From the NCBI GenBank assembly GCA_013397075.1, contig VWZS01001909.1, positions 203,820 to 267,819 on the forward strand: 64,000 nt of DNA, given 5' to 3'. Source of the stretch: Rhabdornis inornatus. Lineage: Eukaryota; Chordata; Aves; Passeriformes; Rhabdornithidae. The translations under genes and the position numbers were made by a program. Of the stretch, positions 12,501 to 23,020 are shown piece by piece (positions within the stretch are counted from its first letter, which is position 1; each line of letters opens with the position of its first letter). The notes under the pieces were generated by a model. That model saw nothing but the letters and a program-made list of their open reading frames with translations, was not told where the DNA came from and made no database searches.

Positions 12501-15500
12501 ATGTCCCTTCTCCCAGTTTTTATTGGCAGAGCTGAACACGTTTTACCTGAAGTTTGTGCTGTGGATGCCCCCTGAACACTACTTGGTGCTGCTACGCCTT
12601 GTGTTTTTTGTTAACGTGGGAGGAGTGGCCATGAGGGAGATCTACGACTTCATGGACGACCCGTAAGCCCCACCTCTCTGCACTTTCCATGTCGAGCTCC
12701 ACGTGCTTTGTTTTGAACTTGCTCCAGCTTTCTGGCATCCATCTCGGGCACCAGTTCAGCTTGTCAGGGACAAAAAGGCCTAAGCCCAAAGCATCTGCTT
12801 GGTGTTCCTTTGTTTTGGAGGTACCACTCTCACGCCCCCTGGTCAGAGAGCAGCTGTTGTTAAGGGCATTGTGTGTGCTCTGTGTTAAGCTCAGTGGCTG
12901 GTAAATGATCTCTCTGTGGAGAAGAGAATGTGGAAATGAGCTGGAGTGCTCCTGGCTCTGGGCAGAGCAGCGCTGCGCTCCCGATCCAGACCGAGAGCCA
13001 GGAACTGCAGTCCTTGTTTGTGCCCTCTGGGGATATCGGGGTCCAGACTAAAAGAATATGGTTCTTAAAGGCACTTATTTCCTTGAGCTGTCTTCCCTTC
13101 TGGCCCTCTGGATCTCTCCTGGCACCCTCTTGCAGCTCAGAGGCCCTTGGTAGCAGGATGTGCTGCAGGTCAGGCACCACACACAGCAGTGCATGTACTT
13201 GAGACTGTTCCCCCCCTCAGCATCATATCTGTCCTCGCTGCTTTTGTTTCTGCAGACCATGTGAGAGCTGAGAAAGCTTTGTTCTCAAAATCACCTTTTC
13301 TTTTAATGTCACAACCTGCCTGAGCCCACATCCTCAGCCTAAGGCACCGCCTGGCCTCCAGGGGTGCTCGTTGTCTGTCGCTGACCAAAAAAGTGTCTGT
13401 GTTCAGAATTTAGGGTTCCAACATGGTCTGAAGATCAGTTTCCCTTGCAAGGCTTTGACTCCTAGAACTGGGAAGAAGGGCCAGCCCACATTGCTTAGTC
13501 GGAATTCAGGACATTCCGCAGGGGCAGGATGCCCTGGTTTGGGACGTGCCTCCAACTCACAGGTAAGAGTCTCTGCCTTGCTGCAGAGCTCCTCTCCTTA
13601 GCACCATTCATCTTCTTGTGTTGGGGTTGGAAAAGCTCCTTTGCCCTCTGTTCAACCACAGGGCATAACACTGGAATTTGGGAGAGCCATCCCTCACCAG
13701 TGCCTCATCCCTGGTTCTGATTGTTGCCATTCTTTCCACGAGCTGGAGCAGCTCATCCCAAGCTGCACATCCGTGTCACTGCCACCACCTCCTGCCCTGT
13801 TCCCTGCTGGGGGAGGTGACTGTCCCCACATCCTGGGATTCCTGCCTCTGCTTGATGCTCCCCAGAGCTGACATCAGGCTGTTCCTGCAGAAGGGCAAAG
13901 CTGAGCACCTGCTCTTACCTGGTACCTTCGCTGCAGAGGGTTTTGTAATTCCCTCCTGCATTCCAGGCCATCCAGGCAGAGAGGATCTGCCCCCATTTAC
14001 CAGCTTCACTTTCACATCATTTCAAGCCAAGGATCCTTCAGGATTCTTCCCATGGTGTTGTAGGGGAGGAGCAGGGGGAAGCATGATTTGCCCCATGGTT
14101 GTATTTTAAAAAGTCAGTGCATTATTCCTGCTGGGAATGTACTAGAGGCTCCTGACTTACATCACATAGGAAACCTTGCTGACCTTTTCCTTTTTGGAAA
14201 CTCTTAATGCCCAAAGATTGGAATATTCCATTGTCCTTCCTTGACAAAAACATGGCTCACTGCCTTGTCTGGTGGTGATGGGATTGTCTGGGATGAATTG
14301 ATGAGGTCTCTTCAGCCAGCCCTGCAATGTTGGGTCAAGAAAGCAGTGAAATTCCAACATGAAGAATTCTTTTTCCCATTCAGCATTCTGAGTATCCGTA
14401 GGCAGTTCTGGGGCTTTGCAGAACCTTGGCCTGAGCATGGTGACAATGTAGTGCCTGGAACTGTGATAGTCCCAGAAGAGGGGTGCAGCTTTCTCCAGCC
14501 CTCACACACGACATGCTGCCTCAGAGTTCCCAAGGACTGGATGTGTGAAATGTTCCTGACCAGGAGTGTCTTGATGTGTTAGTAGCATTTAACCTGGTCA
14601 CACATTCCTGACTGGAATCTTCCTGTCACCTCCAAGGCGTCTGCATCAAGGCCATGGATTTTTATCTCCTTCATCACAAGAAAAATCTTTTGCATCTTTC
14701 CTGAGTGTTAGGGCAGGAAACCAGCTCTCTTCCTCGGCAGCCTTAGGGGCTGCCCAGCTCTTGTGTTGGGGTTATCTTTGATTCTGTTGTCAGGGAAGGG
14801 ATGGCAGAGGAGGAAGCAGCCCAGCAGAGCAGAAAGCTGCCTTCATCATCCCAGCAACTGGAATTCCCTGTGAGAGATCTGCTGCTTCCTTTCATCTCTC
14901 TGCATGTGGGTTAGGGCTGGTCTCTGCCCATTTAATCTGTCACCACCTGGAGCAGTTTCTGCAGCCCTTTAATCCGAGCTGATCCAGGCAGGATACCTTT
15001 TAAGAAGGAATACACACATCCCCTCTGCATCAGCAATCACCTACACTTGATTTATTCCAATTTTTTTCCCGGTGTATTTGGATGGTTTGGTATAGCTTGA
15101 ACTACACACTGGTATCAAATATAGCTCTGGGCCTCGTGTGAGAAGCTCCTGTTTGGAACCATACCCTGGACATCAGCTGGTCTCAGGCTAGTCAGAGAAT
15201 CATTTACCTGGGAATGGGGACGCTTCCCTGCATTGTGTGGTGATGAAGTTTAACTTTTCTCGCTTTTAGAGCCTCTGAGATGTTATCCTGCAGAGCCTTA
15301 GTGCATGTGTGATCTGAACTAGACTTGTAGGACTGTGCAAAGCTGAATGAAATCACTGCTCCAGCTGTCTTTTTGTGCAGATTTCTCCACATTCTTAATT
15401 TTACAGCAGTGAAACTTTTTTTGTCTCTGTTTCTCCTGCAGGAAGTTCCACAAGAAGCTGGGCCAGCAGGCCTGGCTGGTTGCTGCTATTACTGCCACGG

Positions 15501-16546
15501 AGTTCCTGATTGTCGTCAAGTACGATCCCTACACGCTCACCCTCTCCCTGCCCTTCTACATCACCCAGTGCTGGATCCTGGGGATTATCCTGGTGCTCAC
15601 CTGGACAGCCTGGCGCTTCTTCATTCGGTAGGTGGGGCTGCATTTGGGGCTGGACAGGGTTGTAGGAGGATTTGTTCAACCCCCATCCTCAAATGTGCTC
15701 CCTGGGACTGCCTGGGGAGAAAGCACAGCTCTCCTGGGTGGGTGCAAGTTCTGAAATAAACAGGGAGTTCTCTGGGCCTGATCCTGGCAGTTTCCTGTCT
15801 GCATCATGGAAAGCAGCTGCACAGGGCCTAAGGAATTAGCAGCCTTCCAGTGTTGGAAGGGACCCACAAGGAAGCTGGCAGGGACTCTGCATATCAGGGA
15901 TTGGAGGGACAGGACAAGGGGGAATGGTTCCACACTGACAGGGAGCAGGGTTAGATGTAGTGTGGGGAAAAATGAGGGTGCTGAGGCCCTGCACAGGATG
16001 CCCAGAAAAGCTGTGGCTGCCCCTGGATCCCTGGAAGTGTCCAAGGCAAGGTTGGATGGAGCAGCCTGGGGTAGTGGAAAGTGTCCCTGGCCATGGCAGG
16101 GGGTAGAATGGGATGGGCTTTAGGATTCCTTTCAACCCAAACCATTCCATGATTGTTTGAAGCACAGTGCTGTGCAGAGGGGCCAGCAGTGGCTGCTCCT
16201 GCAGGATTGGCTGCTCTGGCAGAGGTGGGAAGAGCCAGGCCACCAGCCAGAAACACAAACTGCCGATGAATCAATGCCATCAGCACTTGTAGGAATGCCC
16301 AGCCAGAGGCTCCAGTGAGTTGTAATCCCCAGGAAGCTCCGTGCAGAGCTTCCCTTGCCGTTCTTCCTGCAGGCTGGAATTGTGTGCTGTGTGTGTTGCA
16401 GGGACATCACCCTGCGGTACAAGGAGATCCGGCGGCAGAAGCAGGAGCACAGGCACGAGAAGGACAAATGCCTGAGCAACGGGGATGGACACTCAGCCCT
16501 GCTGGATGAACCCAACGGGAACAAACTCCGGGAGAGGAAGCTCTGA
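473..16546 (+). CDS. PTDSS2: phosphatidylserine synthase 2 (5' partial, ten exons)
   Basis: PTDSS2 exchanges the ethanolamine head group of phosphatidylethanolamine for serine, making phosphatidylserine in the ER and mitochondria-associated membranes. Ten exons join in frame: 473-555, 5172-5239, 6812-6946, 7752-7802, 9265-9378, 10012-10130, 10805-10919, 12517-12662, 15442-15627 and 16402-16546. They give about 387 codons ending in TGA; all junctions are GT-AG and phase-consistent. The translation aligns almost residue for residue with my recollection of human PTDSS2 (487 aa), for example [45 protein letters not shown] and FTPYSWV. Several hydrophobic segments fit a multi-pass membrane protein. 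The first ~95 codons, including the start, lie left of the window. Only the hydrophilic C-terminal tail ([13 protein letters not shown] onwards) diverges clearly from human. Expression level and isoforms cannot be judged from sequence. Confidence 0.97.
4945..5108 (+). repeat. CR1 LINE 3' fragment
   Basis: The sequence has the CR1 3'-end order: CTGTCCCTGGAAGTG, GTTGGGCATGGAGCAACCTGG, then a ...GGTCCCTCCCAAC... block and an ATTCTGTGATA-like 8-bp-repeat tail. It is severely 5'-truncated, which is typical for the family. Confidence 0.8.
5172..5239 (+). CDS. PTDSS2: PTDSS2 exon
   Basis: The exon encodes [19 protein letters not shown] and the next few residues, a hydrophobic membrane span. The acceptor is CTCTCTGCAG and the donor CAG|GTAAGT is near-consensus; it ends on a complete codon. 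Confidence 0.95.
6812..6946 (+). CDS. PTDSS2: PTDSS2 exon
   Basis: Forty-five complete codons run from [11 protein letters not shown] through [14 protein letters not shown] to DPFHNIW, a strongly conserved lumenal or interfacial block of the PSS family. The donor is TGG|GTAAGG. Confidence 0.96.
7289..7386 (-). repeat. CR1 LINE 3' fragment
   Basis: The reverse orientation shows CACAGAATCCCAGAATGG, TTTGGGTTGGAAAG, CCCCTGCCATGGGCAAGG and CAGGTTGCTCC, the complement of the CR1 3' end. Confidence 0.75.
7752..7802 (+). CDS. PTDSS2: PTDSS2 small exon
   Basis: A 51-base exon of 17 codons, [17 protein letters not shown], phase 0 on both sides. Human has Leu where the first Phe of FFGW stands here. 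Confidence 0.95.
9265..9378 (+). CDS. PTDSS2: PTDSS2 exon
   Basis: Thirty-eight codons contain [20 protein letters not shown] and the acidic/aromatic [13 protein letters not shown] stretch. The region appears identical to the human protein and is probably close to the catalytic centre of the family. The donor is CAC|GTATGT. Confidence 0.96.
10012..10130 (+). CDS. PTDSS2: PTDSS2 exon
   Basis: The exon encodes [19 protein letters not shown] and continues to WNIPTYK. It ends two bases into the Lys codon at the donor AA|GTAAGT. Confidence 0.96.
10805..10919 (+). CDS. PTDSS2: PTDSS2 exon
   Basis: The exon completes Lys and encodes [37 protein letters not shown]. It contains the start of another membrane span and ends phase 0 at GTG|GTGAGG. 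Confidence 0.96.
12517..12662 (+). CDS. PTDSS2: PTDSS2 exon
   Basis: The exon encodes [19 protein letters not shown], then a hydrophobic [17 protein letters not shown] span and [10 protein letters not shown]. The Pro codon is split by the donor CC|GTAAGC. Confidence 0.96.
15442..15627 (+). CDS. PTDSS2: PTDSS2 exon, C-terminal membrane spans
   Basis: The exon encodes [20 protein letters not shown] followed by a second hydrophobic stretch ending WTAWRFFIR, the last two predicted membrane segments. It has acceptor TTCTCCTGCAG and donor CG|GTAGGT. Confidence 0.96.
16000..16156 (+). repeat. CR1 LINE 3' fragment
   Basis: A clear CR1 tail: GCTGTGGCTGCCCCTGG, GTGTCCAAGGCAAGGTTGGA, GATGGGCTTTAGG and CAACCCAAACCATTCCATGA. 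It lies in the last PTDSS2 intron. Confidence 0.85.
16402..16546 (+). CDS. PTDSS2: PTDSS2 terminal coding exon
   Basis: The exon encodes [18 protein letters not shown] and a charged cytosolic tail ending RERKL, then TGA at 16544-16546. The tail is the least conserved part of the protein; the human tail is longer and different in sequence. Confidence 0.93.
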
Positions 16547-19500
16547 GCGCGGACACGGGGCTGACAGGAACTCGTGGTGCACAGTCCCAACCTTATCCTA
16601 CCTAACTCCTAATTGTCATTGTTAGCGTTCCAGCGTGTGGGGATCCTCTCGGGGGAGGATGGCACTGACACAGCCCCCCTCTCTCCTGGTGTCACCTGGG
16701 CAGGGCTGGAGGAAGGCTGTGTGGAGGGAGGCCAGCGCTGACCCCGCACAGGGGCGGGGCCTTCACCGGGTGCTGTGCGTCCTCCTCGGAACCAGGTGTG
16801 GAGACAGAGGGCTCAGAGCACGGCACACAGGGATCTGCTGCTCCATTCCCAGGGAACTGAGAGCTCCGTGGGGCTTTGGGCATTAGGAACACTTGTTTTG
16901 GAGTGTACAGAGACCAGGCACGGGAAAGGAATTGTGTTCTTCCTGCTGGAATTACCTGGAGCTGTGAAGGAGGATTGGGTGAAGTGTTCAGCGAGGTGAC
17001 CGGGTACACGGGGACGTGTGGCCAAGCTGCATTCCTTGCACAGGATGTACCACACTACACTGCTGTTCCAGCCCTTCTGCTGGGCATCCTACTGACTTCC
17101 AACGTCCTGGAGCGGCCTGCAGCACATGGGTGGTGTGTCCCAGCTCTGGGCAGACAGACAACTTCTCCTTAGTCTTATTTCTAATTTCTCTTTTAGTCTC
17201 AGTCATCTCTTAAATGTAAGGGAAGGTGAAGTGAGAAAGGTCAAGCTGCCTTTGCTCTGTGGAGTAAAATGTGTCACAAGCAGACACTGGGAGTGTCCCG
17301 TCAGTCTGGAGTTCTTTGCTTTATCCTTGGCTGGGTTTGTGTCCTCACCACAGGGGATTTGCTCTGGGGTCTGACAGGGGCTCTGTCACCCTCTGTCACT
17401 GCCCTGTTCCTGCCAGGATAGCTCCAGAGTGAGGGCTTTCTGGGAAAGCTGATGCCTGCAGTGTCACACCCCCCATCCCTGTCCCCTCTGCCAGCATCAG
17501 GCCCAGGCCAAGCACATCCCTGGCATGGCACAGCCAGGGAGCATCCTGAGCCAGGCAGTGTTTCTGCTGGTGACTCAGCATCCCGGAAGGGGAACTGGAA
17601 GCCTGGGCTGCTTTGTTTCCCCAGGTCATTATTCCAAGTGTGAGAGCTCCACTAATCCACATGGATTCTGTACCCTCTGCTCCGAGCCCTCACGTCACTG
17701 TCCTGGGCACTGACGTCACCCTATCATTGCTTAATCCAATCTGGCTGTTTTTCAGGGAAGCGTTTATCCAGAAGGAAATGCCACAAACACCACAGTACAA
17801 TTCCAAGAGTGCAACCCCAAACTTTGGAAGTGGCAGGAGCTCACAGAGCTGCTGCCCAGCACACATCTGGGTTTTTAATCCAGTTTGATCTTGTACAGGA
17901 GTGATGGCCAACATCCCCAGCTTTAGTGTCTCAAATACTTCACACCTGTAAAAAGTGGGCAATCTGGAAGTTGGGAATCCCCAGTTGGGGAGGTGGCTGG
18001 GTGACCTAGGGGGACTTGTCACTGCGCCCCCTTCCCACCAAAGGACCACATACCTGCACTGGCAACACCTGGTGAGGAATATCCAGAAAGATCCAGGAGC
18101 TTTGACCTCATCCATGAACCACTGACTCACCTGTCTGCATCCAAGGGATCCCAGGGATAGTCTGGATCCTGTCCACGTAGTTCTGTGTGCTGGTTTGTCC
18201 TTTGGGACAATGTCTGTCTGTGAGTCCTGTCTTGTCACATCACACACAGAGCCAGGGGGCTGAGGGGGCTCGGGCTGTGTCCCCTCCAGCACACAGGATG
18301 GGTGGGTGGATGCTGGGCCTTGAGGTAAGGAATGTGTCCAGGTTTTCAGGGAAAAAGGTGGGCTCTGGTCATTGCAAACTCGCCTGGATTTAGGAATGCT
18401 TTTGTGATCCTCTTGGAGCAGTGCTCAAAGCAGCCTCAGGGAGGAGATGGAAGGAAGCCAGGAGTCCTCATGGGAATAACATTTGGAACAGCCTAAAATG
18501 GGACCCTCCCTGTGGAGAGGGCAGAGGTGGCCTGCTCTTCCTTCCACATGCAGGAGTGTCCAGCTCACCTTTAACAGGTCTCCCACCTGTGGTCAAAGGT
18601 AAGTTGGCTTTTAAAAGGAGGGGGTTTAATAGGTGAGCCTCTGTGTGAGGCTGCCCAGCTTGGAGATTTCCAAACCTCAGCCTGATCCAGTCCCGTCTGG
18701 AACAGCTCTGGGGGTCACTTTTGCCCAGTCTGGAGTGGTGAGCCCTGAGATGCCCTGCAGGAGGCTGCTGGGTCCTAGGCTGTCCTGTAGAGGGACATCC
18801 TGCCACATCCCTGCGGATGCAGAGGAGCTTTGGGAAGTGAGGAAGTACCATGGCCTGCTCTTTTCCAGTTGTACCCAGAGGAAGAGCCAGGAATCCTCGT
18901 GGAAAGGAGCCTTGGCTGCAGGAGGAGGCAGCTCTCCCACCCAGGCAGCGTTTTTGGCACAGTCAAAACTTGATGTGTTTTCTCCCTGAAAATGAACTTC
19001 TACCAGGAAGAGCATGGGAGCATCTCCCAGTCCTGCCCTCCCTGGATCTTTCCAGACCAGGGAGCTTGCGTAGGAGAGCCAGCACAGAGTGTCCCTATGG
19101 CTGAATGTGGGTGTTTCTGGGAATTTCAGGTCCTCTGGAATGTCACGCTGCTCCCTGGCCTCCCTGACCCCACCTTTTCTCAGGTTGTGTGGGTATCTTT
19201 TTCCCCACAAAATTGCAGTTACTCCATTTTTTCCAAGCAAAGTGTTTCTCCTGCTGTCTGAAATTTCTCCTTGCTGCGCTGGAAGTTGCCTGACATTAAA
19301 GTGAGGTGGCTGAAGCCATGGATATGAAGGCAGGGAAAGGGAAGATCCCACAGGAGGGTGTGAAGACAGTCTTTGCAATGATCATGGTGTGGTGGGTATG
19401 GAGCCAAACTGTCCGAGGGACTTTTGGGGCCAGATCCCAAAAAGTTCCACTTTCTGCTGCAGAGGGAGAGGATCTGATGGTTTTTCTTAGGAACATCCAA

Positions 19501-19900
19501 AGCCAAGACCTTGCTGGACAGCCCCAGGTGTCCCTGTGGCCAGGAGGGAAACACAGCTGGAAGCTGTTTGGGACAAGGGAGAACCCAAGGATTGGGCTTT
19601 GGGGTGGTGAGCCAGAGACCCCAAGGGGCTCTGCACCCTTTGAGGGACAAGGGGAGGGGACATGGGACCCCGTGGAGAGAAACACTCATCGGGGTCTGTG
19701 GGGACGAGCAGCTGGATGAGATGTGGTGGGATGGACCAGGGAGTCCTTGGGAAATGGGATTTGGGGAAGCACAAAGCAGAGAGTCTCTGGTGTGGGATGA
19801 GGGATCTGACATTGTCTCTCCTCACTCCTGGCTGGTATTGGGGGTGAGTTTGCAGGGGTTTATTGGGTTTTGTTTTGGGGTTTTTTTTTTGGAGGAGCTT
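16547..19900. other. PTDSS2 3' UTR and intergenic region
   Basis: This is DNA after the PTDSS2 stop codon. The first part must be 3' UTR, but there is no canonical AATAAA to fix its end. A weak ATTAAA at 19295-19300 is too far away to trust. Open frames of up to ~230 codons on both strands (for example 18677-19378 on -) have no recognisable domain, biased composition and no splice partners. I see no gene here. Confidence 0.6.
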
Positions 19901-19919
19901 GGCAGGCAAACCAAAGTGA

Positions 19920-20420
19920 GAGACCGCGGGCTCCCCAGGCTCTGCCGGGGGGGGTTCGGGCTGGGCTGAGCCGAGCCCCGGGGAGGGTCTGGCGAGCGCA
20001 GAGACCGCCCAGCTCATGGCACGGATGAGCGGCGGCTCCGCCCCGGGCTGGGCTGGGCGAGGGAGCGGAGCCGCTCCCGGTCCCGCAGCTCCGGGAAGCA
20101 TCCCGGCTCTGGGGGGGGGCGGCATCCCGCATCCCGGGGCTGGGCTCTGCACCCGCAGGGATCCCCGGGCAGCGGCGGGGGGCTCTGCCGGCCTTGGGGA
20201 GCATCCCGGGTTTGGGGAGACCCCTGGGTCCCGGCGCTGAGCTCCGGGACCCCCGGGGGGCTCTGCCCGGTCCCCATCGCCGGCCGGGCGGGCCCCGGAG
20301 GTCGCAGGGTCCCCGCCTCCCCCGTGGGAGCGGACACAGCTCGGCGGATGCCGGGGCCGCCCGGGGGTCCCCGCAGTTCCCTGAGGATTTGTAGCTGTCC
20401 AGGTAAAGCGCGGGGGTCAC
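19920..20420 (+). promoter_or_regulatory. SYT12: CpG island, probable SYT12 promoter and noncoding exon 1
   Basis: About 500 bases are very rich in G, C and CpG compared with the flanks, with runs of G (for example nine at 20111-20119) and C. The block ends with a good splice donor, GTCCAG|GTAAAG (exon edge at 20402), just where CpG density falls. A CpG island with a terminal donor upstream of the first SYT12 coding exon fits a promoter plus noncoding first exon. The transcription start cannot be read from sequence. Confidence 0.55.
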
Positions 20421-22955
20421 CGGTTTGGGTGGGATGTGAGGGCGATGGGTGAAAGCAGAGCCCAAATCCTTCTGTTTTGGCAAGTTTGGGATGCGCTTTT
20501 ATTCGTGCCAGCAGCAAACCCCATCCCAGTTCCGTGCCCTGCGGATGGAGGCCAGGCAGGGATGGAGAGGGATGGAAGGGGGAGAGCAGCGCTGCAGGAC
20601 CGGCACCACCGCTGAGCTGAGTTTAGCCTGGGCTCAGCACACCGGCCACGACTGTCTGGGGCAGGACAGGGAGGAAGGATGAGCAGAGAGATCGCTGGAA
20701 CCTGGATTGGGATGTTTGGGGACTGCAGTGTGCTCAGGGGAGTCATAGCCAGGTTGGTCCAGGTGCTTTGGGACCAGCAACTGGGGTTGCTGTGCCCGTG
20801 GCCTTGGCAGCAGCGAGGTGACAACCCCGTGGAGGCTGGGGGACCCCCTTTTTCCAGGGGGGACAGGTGGCTTTGATTCTGTTTTCCTCTCCCTCGTTGA
20901 GCTGTTTTATTGTCCCTCCAAGTAGGAAAAGGGACCTGAGCTCCACAGCAGCTCCCAAGGAAAATGAAGCTGCCCTGGCTTGGGCACTGGGGTATTGGGA
21001 TGCATGGAGAGGGCTCTGCACCCTAAACCTGGGACTCTTCAACCTTTTCACCCAAACCAGGACTCTGCAACCTGATCTTGAGGCCTGTGGGTGAAAAATC
21101 CATCAATCCCTGTGCTGCCAGCAGTGAAAGAGCGGTGCCGCTTCCCTTCCCAATGCCTCAGGCTTGATTTCCCAGGAATTTGAGCAGCAGGTCAGGGGGA
21201 TGTCAGAGCAGCTCCTTGCAATGCTCCAGGGAAGAGATTAGTTAACAGAAAAAAAGCCATAAATCCTTCCCTGAGCACCTCCACCCCCGTTTCCTCGCTC
21301 AGGAGAGATTGATGCTGTTTTCCTAATAGGAAAATACCTCTGGGTTTCATCCTAGTGCTGAGCACTGCAGTCTCTTTCCAGGTGATGCCTTGGAAATCTG
21401 CTTAACTTGCTGCTTAGAGCTCATTAGAGAGAGATGTTTTGGGGACAGAAGCTCTGAAAGGAAAGAAAAATTAGAAATTCCTTCAAATTTCCAGAAGAAA
21501 TTGGGAAGAGATAGAGGGAATTTAAAGGGGGATGTTTGTCCTCCTGCAGGAAAAGTCAGTCCTGAAAACTTTGCTATTTTGTATTAAAAATAATTGGGAA
21601 GCAGGGAGAGGAACAGAGGGCCTTGCTTAGGCTCAGAGGCTTTTAAGGGCATTAAAAGAGGCAGTTGAGGGTAAATCTCCATCATGTTGCTCTGTTAAGA
21701 TGTCAGTTTTCAGCACTAGCCAGCAAAGTGGGCCTTGAGCTGAGCTCAGCCCATAACACGAGCTCAGCACGTTCTCAGCCAGGGTAGGACTGGTTTATCC
21801 ATTGCACAGGGAGATCTGTGCCAGAGGAAGGAGGGTGGGGAGGAACTGGGCATCTCCCAGCCCCATCCCAGCATCTCTGTCACTTTGGGTTACTTTTAGG
21901 GCTCACCTTCCTCCTGCTGTCCCAAGGATGTACCCCTGCAGAGGGGGCCAGGCCAGCAGAGCTGATATTCCATGCCATGAAATTCCCACTTCTGCCTGTT
22001 ACAATCCAAGCCTGTGTGGTTTTGGGGGGAGTTGATTATCCAACCCCGAGTGCCTGAGGCTGTGAACACCCAAGGGGAGCTGGAAGATGAGGCCCAAATA
22101 TTGCAGAACTGTCTGTCCAAGGCCAATCCAGCTCTGTGAGTGGGTTTTGGGAATTCTGGAGAAGGGCTGGGAGGCTCTGAGGGAGGTGTGGGGGGGTTTA
22201 GGTGCAGTGCTGAGGTTGTGTCTCCATGGGGTTCTGTGGGATGCCACCAGCTCTCCATAGCCTGTGATTCCCTGCCATGGATGCCAGGGAACAGGGTGCT
22301 GGTGAGTTCCCACTGGATTTGCTTGTTGGGTGTTTTTGGGGATCCCAAACCCCCCTTTCCATAGCAGCAGCAGCTGGCTTGGTTAAATCCCCTTCAGCAT
22401 CCGTGTTGCCTGGGATCTGCCTGGGAGAGCAGCTTCCTTTTGACTGGACTGGGAAAAACCCTTTCTGGGGGAGAAGGCAAGGGAGCTTTCCTGCTACAGG
22501 AGCTGATTCCTGGGGAACAACACCCCCTAAACCCCACAGTGACTCCAAAATGAGGGAATGGGGCCACCCCCCTCGGCTGGGGCCAGGGCAAAGCCTCAGG
22601 AGAGGCTGGGAAACTGCAGGAGGCAAAGGAGGATTTCAGCTGGAAAGCAGCAAAAGGCTTTGACGGCTCCTGGAGGGGGGATGTCCACACACAGAGATGC
22701 TGGGAATGTCGCCTGTTTAAAGGCTCTCGAGGTAAATCGAGCTGCTCTGCCCCTTCCCGAGCGTTCCTGTCCCTCCTTCAGCTCCTGCCTGGTGGCTGAG
22801 AGGCTTCAGCGTGTTTGCTCAGCTCCTGGAAGAGGAGCCAAGGCTGGGAGAGATGGAGGGGGAGCAGTGATGGAGCATCCCTGCTGGAAAATCACAAGGC
22901 ATTAAATTGTTGAGTTCTTCCCCCTCATCCTAACGCTGTGTCTCGTGCATTCCAG

Positions 22956-23020
22956 GCTGTCCCGCTCGCAGGGAGCGTTTGCCATGGACACTGGGCACGT
23001 AAGCAGATCCCGCTTCAGTG
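22956..23020 (+). CDS. SYT12: SYT12 exon with start codon
   Basis: The exon follows the acceptor CATTCCAG. It has 28 bases of 5' UTR and then, from 22984, MDTGHVSRSRFS plus one base (donor G|GTGAGT). Its fit rests on phase with the next exon and on matching the length of the short human N-terminus; residue conservation here is weak, so another start exon is possible. Confidence 0.8.

Larger units (their letters stand above)
1..16401 (+). other. PTDSS2: PTDSS2 introns: content
   Basis: The non-exonic parts of this interval (1-472, 556-5171, 5240-6811, 6947-7751, 7803-9264, 9379-10011, 10131-10804, 10920-12516, 12663-15441, 15628-16401) are introns. They hold three CR1 fragments (about 4945-5108, 7289-7386 and 16000-16156), a related segment pair near 9815-9862 and 14080-14128, and otherwise unique AT/GC-mixed DNA. 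I see no second gene, RNA gene or extra conserved exon in them. Confidence 0.7.

Noticed and set aside
18677..19378. 233-codon - strand open frame, and 17690-18292 and 19219-19812 frames
   Set aside because: None contains a recognisable motif, splice-consistent neighbours or a promoter signature; they are compatible with chance in GC-moderate intergenic DNA.
19487..20517. several 150-220 codon - strand frames over the CpG island
   Set aside because: Frames through a CpG island are expected to be stop-poor; the Pro/Gly/Ala/Arg composition matches island composition, not a protein family.
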